64,000 nt of DNA from Odontocerum albicorne (GCA_949825065.1 OX463856.1:14569238-14633237); one strand, 5' to 3'. Shown: positions 10,700-23,273, counted from the stretch's first letter. A program made the numbers and translations. The notes: a model not told the origin generated them from the letters alone.

Positions 10700-12600
10700 A
10701 TAAGTCTAGAGATCAGTTGCATTTGCTTACCCCGAAATACAAAAATACATGGTGTATTAAATTTGCATTTAAAAGCATTCATTAATTTTTATATAGAATA
10801 TGACATGCAAACAAAAAAGAAAACAGTGTAATTTCAATTATTATCATTTTTAATAACAGAAAAACTTCGCAAAGTAAAGGGAACAAATTAAGCCAAATGA
10901 TATTGGTCTAAGGAATTAAATAGTCAAGTTAAACTTTAACACAAATAACCATTCAGTCTTGAGGGCGATTTTGGAAATACTTAGAAAACCACATTTGACA
11001 CATTCATGTTTTGCAATGTTCAATGGGAACAGAATATTTTACGCCATGCTCGGACATAATGATAAATTAATACTTTGTTCTACATTCTAGAGCAATAATC
11101 ATTGAAACTGTACAATTTTAAGCTGTCTTTCTTGTATATTATTGAGTATGGAAATATTTTACTAAAATAAAAGGGGTTTGCAATTCTTGCATAGGTATAA
11201 AATGGTAACCTGAGGACATCTAACAACGATTAATGAATTCATTAGTATTTAAGTTTATCATTAAAATGCGGCAGGAAGTATGTATTTGATATCTTGGGAT
11301 TTTAGTGTGTGTGAGGATGTGAGTAAAATAATAAATGTTACAGTTGAGTTTTTTTAATAATTTAGATCAAATATCACAGTGAAATATCCCCAATCAAATG
11401 AAAAGGAAAGGATAGTGAAGAGGAAAGAAAAAAATGCCTTTGGGTACAAACAATCGTAAAAATATATCTTTGTATTCTCAAAAACGAAAAAAAAAGTTAA
11501 AAAGATGCTTGTATCCGAAAAATAGAAGATGTGGCTCATTGTAAGATGATGTGGCATTTTAAATTGAAGTAGATTGAAAGCAAATAAAAAATAAATCGGA
11601 TAAGACAATATTATAACAAATATCCACATGGTTAACTACTTACAACTTCCATAAAAACTTTATATCACTTTTCTAAATAAAATACCGTATTAAATACAAC
11701 AATGCAATAACCGCGTATCAACTGACAGCAGAATGTAAATACTATAAAACATTCCTTCGCAAATATCTTCACAACATTAATGCGTGGATTACAGTGCGGG
11801 TCTCAGTTTATTCATAAAAATCAAAATAGTGCGACATCTGTCATTATAAATCAGAGTATTTCAATATTATCGACAATGATATTTTGAGTGGCATCTCTTT
11901 TTAGATTAAACATTTTTCCCCTTCGGAGCATTCCGAATAGATTTGTGTAATTATTTAATACGAGCTGCCTAATGCTGACACAGCATGCCAAAGGTACGAT
12001 ATGGCTTGCATACATTAATTTTTTGACAGAACTTCAAGTCAGCGTGCTAGATTGCCTTTTGAGATTAATTTTTATTTTTATTTGATCGGAGTGGTGTTGG
12101 CACTGATAAATATTTTCTAAACGCGGATTGACTACATTCAGGTGTATATCAAGCATAATATATCTGGAATTGAACATAATGATATAGCGCAATAGTACCC
12201 TCGTGTAATGAAGTCTCAATTTTGGTTTCTTGCACTTCCTGTAATATTTGTGAACAACATGGAATCGATCAAAATAATTATTCCTCTAAATTTTTGTCCA
12301 TTGATCGGTTTTGCTCAACGAACATCTTCAGAACGGATAAAAATAGAATTCAAATAATGAAAAATTAGCTCCCAACATATGTTATTAATATTTTGGTTGA
12401 AATATTTTGACAAAAGGAGCTATCCATGTTGTAATCAGTGACAAGCAGTCCTAGATTTTTTTGTTTGTTTGTCTGTCTGTTACTAGATTCTTCAATCAGA
12501 AAGAATATTTTTCAGTTAATATTATATTTTTGTAACATTGATAGCAATGCGACTGTTATAGTGTAAATGTGTAGAAAATCTACAATGCAATACTATTTTT
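10700..12600. other. AT-rich stretch; purine tract related to the LINE-B 3' region
   Basis: No gene is visible. At 11360-11440 the segment ATCACAGTGAAATATC, CAATCAAATGAAAAGGAAAG and AGTGAAGAGGAAAG matches 14375-14440 inside the LINE-B copy, so it is probably another piece of that 3' untranslated region. AT-rich frames at 11354-11629 and 12034-12219 carry no motif. Confidence 0.45.
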
Positions 12601-12604
12601 TCTA

Positions 12605-12740
12605 GATACATACTAACATATCACGCAGTCTCCCTATCGAAGTAGGCAGAAAGGAGAGAGCGCCAGACTATCCAATCGCAACACATATATACCATCTCAT
12701 ACATCTCTTATGATTCCTCTGAATTTTTACATTTCCGTCT
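12605..12740 (-). mobile_element. LINE-A 3' end fragment
   Basis: Read on the minus strand it has the terminal sequence of LINE-A: a GACTATCCAATCG-like start of the untranslated tail, GAGAGAGCGCCAGAC on the plus strand, GAAGTAGGCAGA, and ATCACGCAGTCTCCC. It matches 56945-57020 and 25140-25200. Only the end of the coding region and the tail remain. Confidence 0.65.
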
Positions 12741-13934
12741 TTCTAAATATCATACATTTTATCCAACTTGATCTGCATATGATATATGACGGATTGCTTT
12801 CTTAAAAACAGGAAATATCTATTCAGATCGACTCGCCCTCAAAGTTGAACTTTGTTGAGATAGATTACTGTAAGTGCTACCCATAAAGTTAGTTTAGAGC
12901 CACGTGAGGTGATTAATAGAACACCATTAGTGCTATGGTGTAACTGCTTCGTTACACTGATTTAAACAACACGACACATTATTCTACGTTTAACTTTACT
13001 TGTAACTCTAGTTTTTAACCCATGAAAACACTGACAATTAACAACATTCTTAAGATCACAGTGGTCATTAATTTCTAACGAAAACATTTCATCTCAATAA
13101 AAAAACCGCTTATATGGTGAAAATAAAAATAAAATTTGGTATATATCGTATATTTATCTTAATGTAAATATTAACCCTTATTTCAAAGACGGAGAAATAT
13201 TTTTTTTTTTTGGTTTTATTTTTCAAAAACAATTTTCTATTTGAATTTTATCTAATGATACTACATTATTAAGATTTACGAGTATATTATCATAAGTAAA
13301 TATTTTATGTTCGGAGTTCATTAGATTTACATATTTTTTACGTAAGTTTTTTTTAAAATAATCTTAAACAATAGAAGTAATGTGTAATAATAAAATTGTA
13401 GATTTTCAATTGTACAATTTAAAAAAATTACCAATTATTTCCAATAGAAAGAAATCTGATGTACTACTCGCGTGATCAAACTCGTGAGAAACGTTCTTTA
13501 ATTACATGTGGATGCGCACATTTTACGATAAATTCTTTGAAATAATTTAACAACGCCAAGGAGACTTCCTGTACCAAATGGGTTAAATACTCGCAGTACA
13601 AATTAACAGACTAATACTAATCACACTAGCACCAGAGCTAAATAGCAGTAAGGAAACATTACTAACAGCGTGTGAATGTGAGATGGCCGAGTCACTAACT
13701 CCATATTGTAATTTATTCTCTTATTTGATTTCATAGATCTTATCGATCAGTTACCAAAAAAGTAAAAAAAAAATAATATGATTCTGAAACTAAATTGATC
13801 GGGTTAAATTATTGGTAAAATAATAATAAAGTTCATTAAACTTCATTTACAGATATCTCACTAAATAATCTTGAAATCTACCTTAATATCAAATACAGTA
13901 TTACCGTTGCCAATGGTCTGATGGACAGATGGTT
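12741..13934. other. AT-rich stretch without a recognisable gene
   Basis: I find no repeat family or credible coding frame. A 12-T run lies at about 13200. The region is otherwise unremarkable AT-rich DNA. Confidence 0.45.
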
Positions 13935-14115
13935 TGGTATCACAATCATCATCACTCTATGTTCTTATTGGTTTAGACAATAAAAACGATCTCCACTGCA
14001 TTCTATCCACGCACACATATTTCACTTCAGTCGTCTACACACACTCTCGTCATGCATAGTCTCCTATTAAAAAGGTTTTTTCCTTTTCCCGTTTTCAAAA
14101 TTTTATCATATCACG
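13935..14115 (-). mobile_element. LINE-A-like 3' region, decayed
   Basis: The minus strand carries the order ATGCATGACGAGAGTGTGTG, GTGGATAGAATGCAGTGG and ATGATGATTGTGATACC, which follows the MxRCMDVDEA, DRxxWR and TGATG tail pattern of LINE-A fragments. The match is weak, so related families are possible. Confidence 0.35.
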
Positions 14116-14149
14116 TTTTTCTTACCTTTCTAAATTTCTCATATCTTAT

Positions 14150-14530
14150 TTATTTATTTATTTATTTTACACTTCTATTGCAATACAATCTGGCGGGCTT
14201 ATTGCCAGGCGGCAATCTCTTCCAACCAACCAGACAAAAGTAAATGAAGCAAGTTACGTGGTCGCATAGATCATTCAAATGACTATCCATCCCCACGAAA
14301 TCCATAAACATATACGTGAGCACATGCCCACGAACCCCACGAGGACGGGCAATCACCCGAACATTATTTTTCATATAAAGTGAGATATCATCAATCAAAA
14401 GGAAAGGAAAGGATGGTGGAGAGGAAAGGAAAAGAAAAATCAGGAATGAAACACGTTATTTTACTAACTAGAAATTAAGAGTTTTTTCAGTCGCTTCTTA
14501 AAGCATGCCAAGGACGGAGCGAGTCTTATA
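14150..14530 (-). mobile_element. LINE-B 3' end: ORF2 terminus plus 3' UTR and TTTA tail
   Basis: On the minus strand the end of an open frame reads CFKKRLKKLLISS and stops at 14464-14466. The pattern S/CFKxRLK near the stop is typical of CR1/Jockey-like LINE reverse-transcriptase proteins. About 300 bp of untranslated sequence follows, ending in TCTGGTTGGTTGGAAGAGAT, TGCC, GGCAATAAGCCCGCCAG and a TAAA-repeat tail at 14150-14165. That last segment of about 60 bp is the same as the SINE-1 tail. The copy at 35130-35415 has the matching ending FKNRLK, then VISS and a stop. This copy is severely 5'-truncated. The 78-codon frame in the UTR is not coding. Confidence 0.75.
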
Positions 14531-14829
14531 TTGGTTATATCTTCTATATACTAATGTTATAGATTATTTTTTGTGAATATTTCATCATAACTACGTGACC
14601 GAACAATTTTATAGCTGTTGTTATCATTATAGTTTCATTTCATTCAACAGAAAATTTCATAAGTGACACTCATAAGCTGCCTTTTGTAAATTACGGCTTT
14701 CTGGTGGGGACAAAAGAAACAATACAATCTGGATTTAGTGGTGGATTCGATAAGATCGCTTGAATGGTTTAATGAAATGAACTCAATTATAAGTAATATT
14801 TTAAATTTATATTTGTTTAATAAAAATGT

Positions 14830-15250
14830 AAATGACACCTAAGTGTCTTTTGTAAATCATAACGATATTTACTAAACAATATCAGCAACTTCAAAAATCA
14901 AACACAAGTCAGATATTACAATATTAGATAATATATTAAAATACAATTCACGAAAATGTGAATTATAAAAAAAAACATTAAGATGCAAAATAATAACTAG
15001 TCTTCCCAGTCAAGACCTAAAAATAAAAATAATACTATTAATAAAAGAACAATTTATACATATAACACCGTTGAAAGAGCAAACTATCCTTAAGGACGCT
15101 CTTACTCAAGATTCGAACTCGTTCATCAATTATGACAAGACCTCCCAAAATAGATTGTCTAAAAGTGCTTCCTAAAGCTCTCTCTGATACTAAGAAATAG
15201 ACTAAAGAAAGATCGAAGAAATGAACTATAAAGATTTACAGTTAGACATT
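14830..15250. repeat. Unclassified interspersed repeat (also at 63225-63540)
   Basis: This shares scattered but collinear segments with 63225-63540: ACACCTAAGTGT, GT(A/T)AA(T/C)CAT with ATATTTACTAAA, and TTCCCAGTCAA followed by AAATAAATAC. Both are AT-rich and diverged. I cannot assign a class. A LINE 3' UTR is possible. Confidence 0.4.
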
Positions 15251-15814
15251 TTCTTCAAATAAAAAAGCATGTTTTCAGTTTACCTTCATAATAAATTCTA
15301 AAAATATAAAATTTCTGTTTAGTTGTGGTTCGGTTAGATTGTCTTAACACCCTGTTAAACTGCTCGCGATCTACAGAAATATCGCTCATGGTTTAAGCTT
15401 AGCGATTATTATTTTTTTATCCTGGTGCGATTAAAATATAAGATTAAACATAATAGGTGTTTTGTTTTTTATCGCGGTCCAAGTAAAAAATAACCTTGCT
15501 ATATTTACCAGAGTGCTATTGTCTGAATGGTGAGACATGAAATCTAAAAGATACATTCGTCAAACAACGCCTTTACTATAGATATAAAAAAACTCGTTAT
15601 ATTTTTTCATGCATTTAATTTTTTTGTGCATCATCATCAACATTACGCCATATCATACACTTCTCTTGAAATGCTACCGTCGGTAAATACATTTTTATAA
15701 CCTACCATTCACTCTATTTCAGTGTCATACAAAATACATGATATACTCAGCGTTGCAACGTAATATGATGTCACCTTAAGAACATTTAAATTTTAATAAA
15801 ATGTAATAAAAACG
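15251..15814. other. AT-rich stretch without a recognisable gene
   Basis: I see no repeat family, motif or credible ORF here. Confidence 0.4.
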
Positions 15815-16022
15815 AGATATTCGTGGCCTAGTTTGTAAGACGCCTGACTTCCAGCCTCTGGGTTACGAACTCAATTCCCGTTGATAGGTACTCAATTTTA
15901 TTAAAAAGAGTTCCTGTATAGCTTTCATTAAACAACATTCTTGTTGATTGGAAGATATTGCCACTTGAAAAGAAATTCGCCAGGTTGTGCTGTATGTAAC
16001 GGAAGTGTAATAATAAAATAGA
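15815..16022 (+). mobile_element. SINE-1 copy, nearly full length
   Basis: A tRNA-derived SINE. The head contains an A-box-like TGGCCTAGTTTG and a decayed B-box GTTACGAACTCAATTCCC. The body has TCCTGTATAGC and the tail GATTGGAAGATATTGCC, GCCAGGTTGTGCTGTATGTA and ACGGAAGTGTAATAATAAAA. SINE-1 is transcribed by RNA polymerase III from these boxes when young. This copy is too mutated to be active. Confidence 0.75.
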
Positions 16023-17639
16023 GAGGTTTTCGTGCTACTTCTTAACTTCAGTAAGAATGTGGAAAATTAATAAACAGTCAAAAGTGTTAATAGTTAATAA
16101 ATTTCATATAAGTAATGCTTCCTGTATCTTTGGGCAGATATTCAGATTATTGCAACCTTATAAAGTACTTCGGGGGATAAATTCAACCGAGTCGGCAAAT
16201 AAACCCCTTTTGCCGACCCATTGGAGCAGGTATTTTTACAAGATACTCCATTATTTTCAATCGATTGATGTCTGGCATAAAACGTATGATATGAATCAAG
16301 AATTTCAATGGATATTATTGTTCTGAGGTATTTTTATATGGTTGTTTTAATACATATTATTAAACAAAATAATGCGATTGATTGTCATCAGATTTTTTAA
16401 ATAGTGTCAAATTACTTGTGTGAATATAAATTTTATAATCATACATTTTCATAATACCTTTCAAAAAAAAAAGTGTTAAAGTGATTCCTAAAGTTACATA
16501 CACTACTCCTATCTCTAGCACTTAGAGTCAGACCGTTCCACGTCAAACAATCAGCCACGGCAAAAGGTGTACCGTAATACCTCGCCCTATTGGATTGATT
16601 CGGAATAATATTTTTTTTTTCGGTAAAGGAGAATTCGACCTGAAAGTTCTATCCTCCGAAGCAAAATCTCTCAGACATAGATTCGAAATATACAATGGAG
16701 ACTTCTCATTAAGGGACTGGCGTATAAAGAGCCTAATTTCGAACTCAATTCTCTCGAGAACCTTGAGCTTATGTAGACTTTCTAGAAGCGGACTAATATG
16801 AAAATAATATCATTTTTTTTATTCCCTGGACATGGCGCTCGACGGTACATTACGCGAAAGTTTGATAAATGGGGCAGACGGGAATATTTTCTTACTATAC
16901 TGTACATCTATATCACCGTTGCAGATTTGAAGAGAAGATCACATACTCGTATATAAAATACATGAGCTTAGAAAGCTTCTTGATACTTCTTGTCCTTATC
17001 GTTCTGATGTGCCAGAGGAAGGACAATAATCACACGATAAGGGTAATAATCAAAGATTGATCAAGATCACAGTTATCTTGATAAACATCAATTCTTGACT
17101 AAAATCAATGTTACTATACGATAGATACAAGAAGACCAAGATGATCTCAGCACACCAATAAGACATTAATACTCATATTTTCTACTTTGACTTAACAACA
17201 ATCTCCTCCAATAGGAACTTGACAAATAATGTTCATCATTAAAACGAATAGAAAAAATATGATCTTCCTCGTTATAAAAAAAGTAACCCGTTGATGACCG
17301 GAGGTCACAATAAATTATTTTAATTTGAAAAACAAATAACATCCTCAGCTTTAGAGGTACCTACATGATTGCATACATGCTACCGCTTTTAAAGTTTACG
17401 TGTACACTTTTTGGATGTTAACATGTATACAAAAAGGATCCAATCCACATTTTATTAGTAGCAAGAGATTTGAGGAAATGTTAAGACTTATATTGGACCA
17501 TTTTTCAAATAATTAATTAAATTATAAGATGCACTTTCCTTTCCATTTAATAGTATTACAGCCCTTATAGAACTTTGATCATCTAAGCTTATTCTCTGCT
17601 TCTAAAAGCATTTATTCTTAGAAACCGTTTTCAAAATTT
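16023..17639. other. AT-rich stretch; one strong small hairpin
   Basis: No gene is recognised. A perfect 9-bp hairpin GTCGGCAAA/TTTGCCGAC spans 16191-16217 with a 9-base loop. Frames at 16057-16326, 16595-16801 and 16869-17060 have no family motif and no mutual arrangement that suggests exons. Confidence 0.45.
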
Positions 17640-18010
17640 GCATATGTATTAGTAGATATTTTCTATATTATTTTACGGCGCTGAAACATGACCGATAAAA
17701 GCCCGATAACGTGTGTGAATAAATTTCTTTTAGATGTGGTGTTGGTATCGCTTACTGAGAATCCCCTGAACCACCAGGAAAATTTACATTTGACTGTCCT
17801 CAATATGATTCCAACGAATCGTAAGGGTCTTTGGACATATTCCCAGACTTAAGTTAGAAAGCTTGGAAATTGATGGACATAATAAGTGTACCAGCAAGAT
17901 GGAGTGATCAGGTTAAGAAATTGATTGGCGGAAGTCCATATACTGAAATGCGAACGTTATGATCACCAAAGTGTCCTATAGAAGTGGAGTCATACTGTCG
18001 TAATCTGTGA
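17640..18010 (+). mobile_element. LINE-C reverse-transcriptase C-terminal fragment
   Basis: Across frame breaks the translation follows a common insect LINE pattern: FYGAET, a WCW-YRLLRIP-type segment, FGHIPRLKLESLEI, SDQVKKLIGGSPY. The usual forms are LYGAETW, WCWRRMLRIPWT, FFGHIARR-ESLEKLI and RSPTRWTDQIK-LTG. A related fragment lies at 20885-21320. Stops and frame shifts make it a dead 5'-truncated copy. Confidence 0.65.
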
Positions 18011-18508
18011 ACTCAGTTTCATTGAACCTTTCTTTTAACTGTCCAACATTTACGAATCTCATTTGACGGCTTAAATATTATGTGTATTTTCAATCGAAAT
18101 TTGAACGTATGCAATCTAAAAATAAGTGATTTGTGAGTTGGATATTTTTTGCGTTTATACATTCATTTATTTGTACGCATGCTTACGAAACGAGCCTCTG
18201 GGTACACGATTTAATGGAAATTATGGGCAATTGGAATTCCTTGTCAATACATAAAATATAATTTAATACATCCACTAAGTATCTGTCGATAAGAATGATT
18301 ATCTGTCGATACATTCAGTAGGCTTCTAACCAGTTTTATGAACCAAAATTGTAGTGATTTCAAACAATTGTGAGATGTTCAGTGAGGTTTACATTTTCCA
18401 TATCAAATAGTTTCTTCTGATAATGATTTCTGCTTATATTGAAGAATTAAAAAATCCAAATTAACTGCAAATTTTTTTTGACATTTATTTTATTATAACA
18501 ATAATGAC
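18011..18508. other. AT-rich stretch without a recognisable gene
   Basis: Nothing identifiable is seen between the LINE-C fragment and the next SINE. Confidence 0.4.
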
Positions 18509-18715
18509 GACCTTCGTAGTCTAGTTGGTAAACCACCTATCATCAAACGCGGAGGCTAGATTCGAATTCCGTAAGTACCCGATTAAAAAAAATAGATTAC
18601 TGTCTAGTTTTTACTTAAGGCCTCTTTAACATATTTGAGGATGGTTGAAGCAGATTGCCAGATGGCTATAAACTCGACAGATTAAACGGTGCAAAATGAC
18701 AGTGTAATATAATGT
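18509..18715 (+). mobile_element. SINE-1 copy, nearly full length
   Basis: The tRNA-like head begins GACGACCTTCGTAGTCTAGT with an A-box-like TAGTCTAGTTGG and a B-box-like AGATTCGAATTCC. The body has TTTTTACTTAAGGCCTCTTT and the tail GATGGTTGAAGCAGATTGCC, then GACAGTGTAATATAATG. It aligns end to end with the 34400-34613 copy in the opposite orientation. Confidence 0.8.
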
Positions 18716-19017
18716 TTCTATTATAAGATAATGAATAAACATATCGCATTAAGTAATGTATCAAAATTAGATTTTTTTTTGCCTAATAGAAACCCAAGTT
18801 AATCCGAATTCCCTTTTTAAATATATTGAGCTTATTTACGTTATTTCTACGACGAGTAACTGGCAAAGAAATAAGTAGGAAGGCACCTTCAATTGACAAA
18901 CCATCAGAAAAAAAAAACGTCCCGATGGTACGAGTATGTCACAGCTCGAAAGTAGCTTGTGAATATTATATTTCACTCTTTCATATTGTTATAAACGAAA
19001 TAAAAATTTATTTAAAC

Positions 19018-19078
19018 ACTTTGTTCAATGCATCTGGCAGACTTATTGATTTTAAGCAGCTTCTTTCCATCAACCAGC
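19018..19078 (-). mobile_element. SINE-1/LINE-B tail relic
   Basis: GCATCTGGCAGACTTATTGA and CTTCTTTCCATCAACCAG are a diverged version of the CCTGGCGGGCTTATTGCC and CTCTTCCAACCAACCAG tail. The head is not present. Confidence 0.5.
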
Positions 19079-20386
19079 TTTTGTTTGAAAATAATTACCG
19101 ATATTCATGACCATATACTCGTACTTATCTTAAACTTTGTAAATAAAAACGATATTTGAAAAAAGTAACAACGATTGAAACAAAATATATATCTTAAGAA
19201 AATAGAGATAAGGATGGGAATTATATAGAAGTTAGAGATAAGGGATATATTTTGAGAAAAGTAATGATTTTTAAGTAGTACATTTGTTTAGTTTTAGAAA
19301 CACGAAGATTGAGCTAAGAAGATGTTCCAAAGTAGAACCGAGCGAACCGCAAAAGGCGGTGTGTTGAATGATGTATGATGCGTTGGAATAAAAAGGATCT
19401 TGATTGTAGGGCTAATTCATAATAAGATAGAAAATTGAATTTTTCCTGCAGATAACGAGGATTCAACACTCCAAAGAAGATTTACAGAACGTGGAGGTTT
19501 TTTGGGATGAGAATGAGAAGGAAGAAATGAGAATCTGGGAAAGAATTCTGAAAAATGGTCGTATTATTTTAGTTTGAAATTAAATTTCTCTCCAGTCTGC
19601 CCAGTAACTTCTCGTTAGCATCGAGATAACAAACATTACCCTAGTCAATTAAATATAAAATTAACATTTATGTTGGCTAGATTTTAGTATGGATAGGGAG
19701 GAAAATGCACATGTTGAGAGAATAGAGACTTACGAAGATTTTTCTAATTATCTCGAAGGTACGTGTGATTGTGCCAAATCCAATAAAAAAACATCGAAAA
19801 GGATTCCTAGATCCTTAAAATACGGAATCACACATAAGGAAGATTTGATTATATTTATAGGGTCATTTATATGAGCACGTTAAGTAGGATTTCAGCCTAC
19901 AGCCCCACCAAATACCACATACAAATATCCGCCTATTAAAAAAACCCACCAAAAATGCAGTGAAAGCAATAGTTTTCTTCAAGTGATATAACATACTCGT
20001 ATAATTCCATTTTTATGGTTCATCGAGATAAAACCAGACCATTCGTCACTCTCAAGCAAAAGTTATTAGCGTTGACACTAACGGTTTTCCGTTCATAAAA
20101 ATACAATTTATTAGTTATAATTGGCACGTATCAACTGTCATATTTGCGAAAGATAATATTTAATAAAGCATCATAAATCTTATTTATCCTTCATCTTTCC
20201 TAGAGCTAGACTATTAAGTTTCGAATTAAATATCACCTGCGATTTCATCATCAGCTATATTCTAAATTGACTTTCTTCACACTTTTATTTTATGGACAGT
20301 GGTCCTCAACTCAGTATATAAAATCCGAGAGGCAGGTTTTTTATATATTATTTATAGTAAACATTGTGAAGGTTTAAATACATTCT
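19079..20386. other. AT-rich stretch; moderately GC-richer patch without recognised genes
   Basis: At about 19310-19560 the sequence is less AT-rich and purine-rich (GAACCGAGCGAACCGCAAAA region), but six-frame reading gives only short interrupted frames and no family motif. A 61-codon frame at 19689-19874 (MDREENAHVERIETYEDFSN start) is unrecognised and isolated. Confidence 0.4.
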
Positions 20387-20582
20387 AATTTATTTCATCA
20401 AACACTGTTGATTCCACTTTATGTAACGATATAACCCTACCGGCTTCAAGGTTTTCGTCTAATCATCAGGGGAGCACAAGAATCTTGTTTGTGCTCCCCT
20501 TATAATGAGGTAAAATAACTTGAAACCGGTAGGGTTATACCGTTACATAAAGTGGAATCAACATTGTTTGATGAAATAAATT
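20387..20582. mobile_element. Foldback element B, complete palindromic copy
   Basis: A 196-bp element made of two inverted arms of about 95 bp. The outer ends are AATTTATTTCATCAAACA, followed by a TTGATTCCACTTTATGTAAC segment and AACCCTACCGG, and the arms meet at GGGGAGCACAAG / CTTGTTTGTGCTCCCC. The arms differ at a small number of sites, for example CTGATGATTAG in one against TTATAATGAGG in the other. The layout suggests a MITE or foldback transposon. The CTGATGA, helix, GAAACCGG pattern and the inverted CGGTA/TACCG pair following it recall a ribozyme-like fold. No target duplication is obvious. Confidence 0.85.
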
Positions 20583-20884
20583 ACACATTATTTATATGAC
20601 AAATTTCTTGTTACAAATCGGTTTTTTAGTCTACATTGTGCCTTCAATGCAGTTCTGCTAAATATCCGAATATGATAGTTAATAAATAAAGTTTAAATAT
20701 TTGAAAATCGGGCAATATATTTTGCCTTTTCATGATCCGATTGCCAAATAAAGTTTTTAATGGTTATGGAATTACGATACAACGCTTTTAGCCAAGTTCC
20801 TTTCCTTCATAGAATTGAAATAAGGAGCCACCAACTATGACTAGAAATAAACAAAAGTAAAATAATATTTTCAGTATTTTCCAA

Positions 20885-21320
20885 CGGTATGAATTGAACA
20901 CATGGATGGGGAGAAAGAATGATAGAAACATTATTGATACCTTCGAGGTATGGTGTTGGAGGGGGACACTCCATATCACATGGAACGAAAAGTGCTACAC
21001 GTCTCTATCATCCAACATCCAACCACAACATCCAAAAATACTCAACAATGTGCAAGAAAAGGATCTTAATATACCTTGAGCATGTTGTCAAAAAGAACAA
21101 CGTATGTTACGTCTCGAGAAACTGGTGATCACGGGAACAGTTGAGGAAAGATAAGTAAGAGAAAGGTCTCCTTGGACCAAATAAAGGAGTTAACAAGATC
21201 CTCGTTTAACGCTGCATTCAACATGGCGCAGAACTGGGAGGAATAGGGGCATGTGATGCACCAAGTTCCAATGATAACAGAGGATCATGACGATCGTACT
21301 CAAGTGAAGAAGGAGAATGA
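20885..21320 (+). mobile_element. LINE-C reverse-transcriptase C-terminal fragment
   Basis: With frame changes this reads IDTFEVWCWRGTLHITW, ILNNVQEKDLN (LSTTCKKRIL in the family pattern), EHVVKKNN, EKLVITGTVEE, DQIKELTRSSFNAAFNMAQ and NWEE. That is the canonical order WCWRRxLRIPWT, FGHVxRR, EKLIxTGxVxG, RWTDQIK. It is a dead fragment of the same LINE family as 17640-18010 and 51195-51645. Two plus-strand frames of 61 and 69 codons are parts of it. Confidence 0.7.
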
Positions 21321-21534
21321 AATTACAGTGTTATAGAATACTGAAATATACAAAAAATTGTAATAACATTGAAACAAAAAATTCAATACTGAAATATAAA
21401 AAAAAATTGTAATAACATTGAAAAAAAAATGAGATTAAAATTAGTTTTTGAGTTTATGGGACGTTCCTGACTTTACTTTATGCAACTCCATAATTGATAA
21501 GATTATGTTACGAAATTCCTATTCGAGTTTCAAA

Positions 21535-21640
21535 CAAACGTATTAACACTTAGGGCCTATAAAAACAGTTTTTTGGTTGGTTGGAAGAGATTGCAACATG
21601 GCAATAAACTCGTCAGGCTAGAAAAAAAAAAAAACGTCAT
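21535..21640 (+). mobile_element. SINE-1 3' part with poly-A
   Basis: CACTTAGGGCCT, then TTTGGTTGGTTGGAAGAGAT, TGCAACATGGCAATAAACTC and GTCAGGCTAG match the SINE-1 body and tail, followed by 13 A residues. The tRNA-like head is missing. Confidence 0.7.
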
Positions 21641-22553
21641 ACTTTTTGTCTGATCTAGGAAAACGTATCATATTTATATTTTTAGATATTACCGAAACAT
21701 AAAGCATCAAATAAGACAAAAAAAATTTTTTAACTTTTTAATAAGAAACCCACCTACGCTAGGATGATTTGTGCCACCACATCAAAGCCAAAAATGCTTT
21801 TACCAATAATAGTCAATCCAATAATAAAAAAAATTAAAAAAAAGAAAACAATTTTAGATTATTTAAAACTTCAAATGCTTAAACTTTTTAAAAATTAACG
21901 TACAATATATCCGTGGAAAAGTTATTCAAAAAAAGAAGCAACGTAACATTCATTGGACGGGGCATTTAGTAAAGCAAATTTGTCAACCGAAAATATATCT
22001 TAACTTGTTTAATATACCATAAATAAAAAATCTAAGTATTAACAAAAAAAATAATATATTCGTACTTCAATGGATTGTAAATTAATACAATAAGTTGTTT
22101 AGTTCAAAATCACTTCAAGGGCGAAAAAGGGATCATTAAACTTACATTGATAAAAAAAATATTACTTCAAGGTCTGATAATAAGTATAATTATAATAATT
22201 ATAATTAGATTAGTAATGCCCAGCCTTATTCTATAAGTACAGACGGAGAGTTTAATAAAAACTGTGTCATATTACTCATACATTATTAGATCATCAAATT
22301 TACACCGCGTTACTTGTAAAAACATCATTATTATAAATAAGAGCAATAATACTTAATTAATAATGTATGCTTGATAATATCAAAATCTTTCTCAATCATT
22401 TGTAAAATTATATTAATTATTTATTTAATGATTAAGCCATGCGAAATTCTGTATGAAACGTAGAAATATTAATTTTAAAAACTATATCTGGTATGTTCGA
22501 AGATTTTCACGGCTGTTTTTTCCACTTTTTTGAATAAGGTAAAATGTTTTTCT
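21641..22553. other. Very AT-rich stretch without a gene
   Basis: Dominated by poly-A runs and ATAATTATAATT-type simple sequence near 22180-22210. No family motif is seen. Confidence 0.45.
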
Positions 22554-22730
22554 GTGTTGTTGCCGTGTTAAGTTAGTTGGCTTGGATATTGGCCGACGTT
22601 TCAAAGACGTTGTAGCCTTCATTCTTAGGGCGATGTCGGTGTGTTATTCGGTAATGTTTTTTGACATCACCCTCAGGAGAAAGACTGCAATGCCACCGAC
22701 ACTTCGGATACCATTTAAGTTGACAACTCC
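22554..22730. mobile_element. Foldback element A, both inverted arms
   Basis: The left arm (22554-22638), reversed, and the right arm (22660-22730) are diverged copies of the same unit found at 4382-4560. Shared landmarks are GTGTTAAGTTAGTTGG, GGCCGACGTTTCAAAGACGT and GCGATGTC on the left, and GACATCACCCTCAGGAG, CACTTCGGATACC and AAGTTGACAAC on the right. A 98-codon minus-strand frame across it is not a gene. Confidence 0.75.
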
Positions 22731-23273
22731 ATAAGATATGTTTAACTATCGAATCTGGGTTTGGATATGACACCAACAATAAGAGGAAAAAACAATATAC
22801 ACTAACTTCATGAAATTCGACATACACTATTACATTCATTAGACAGAGATTCGAACCATTATATATCATGTATATATTATATATATAGTATATCGTGAAA
22901 ATAAAGTAATTTAATCTTTAAAGTGTTTAAAAATTATGTTTATTTTATGAAATGTGCTCACAGCCAAATAACCTTCTCGTTTTCTCGAATGTTTAATTTA
23001 TTTTCACATCAGCACTGGTGATATGGATATATCTTGAAGAGTGCGCCGATGAAAGAACTAGATCTTCGGTCCCATTATGCAAACCTTTAGATTTAAAACT
23101 AAAAGATTAAGCATGTTATTAACTGTCAATTTCTAAGAGTTCAAGTATACCGACAATTCCACATGTAGGTAACAATGATTGTACGCACTCTTAAACGACA
23201 AACTTAAGGTTTCCAACGTTCGAGGATTTACTAGAAAAACATTCATATATACACAATTACTCCGTCTCTTTTA

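Noticed and set aside
10402..10782. 126-codon minus-strand open frame
   Set aside because: It runs antisense through SINE-3 and LINE-A sequence and contains no family motif.
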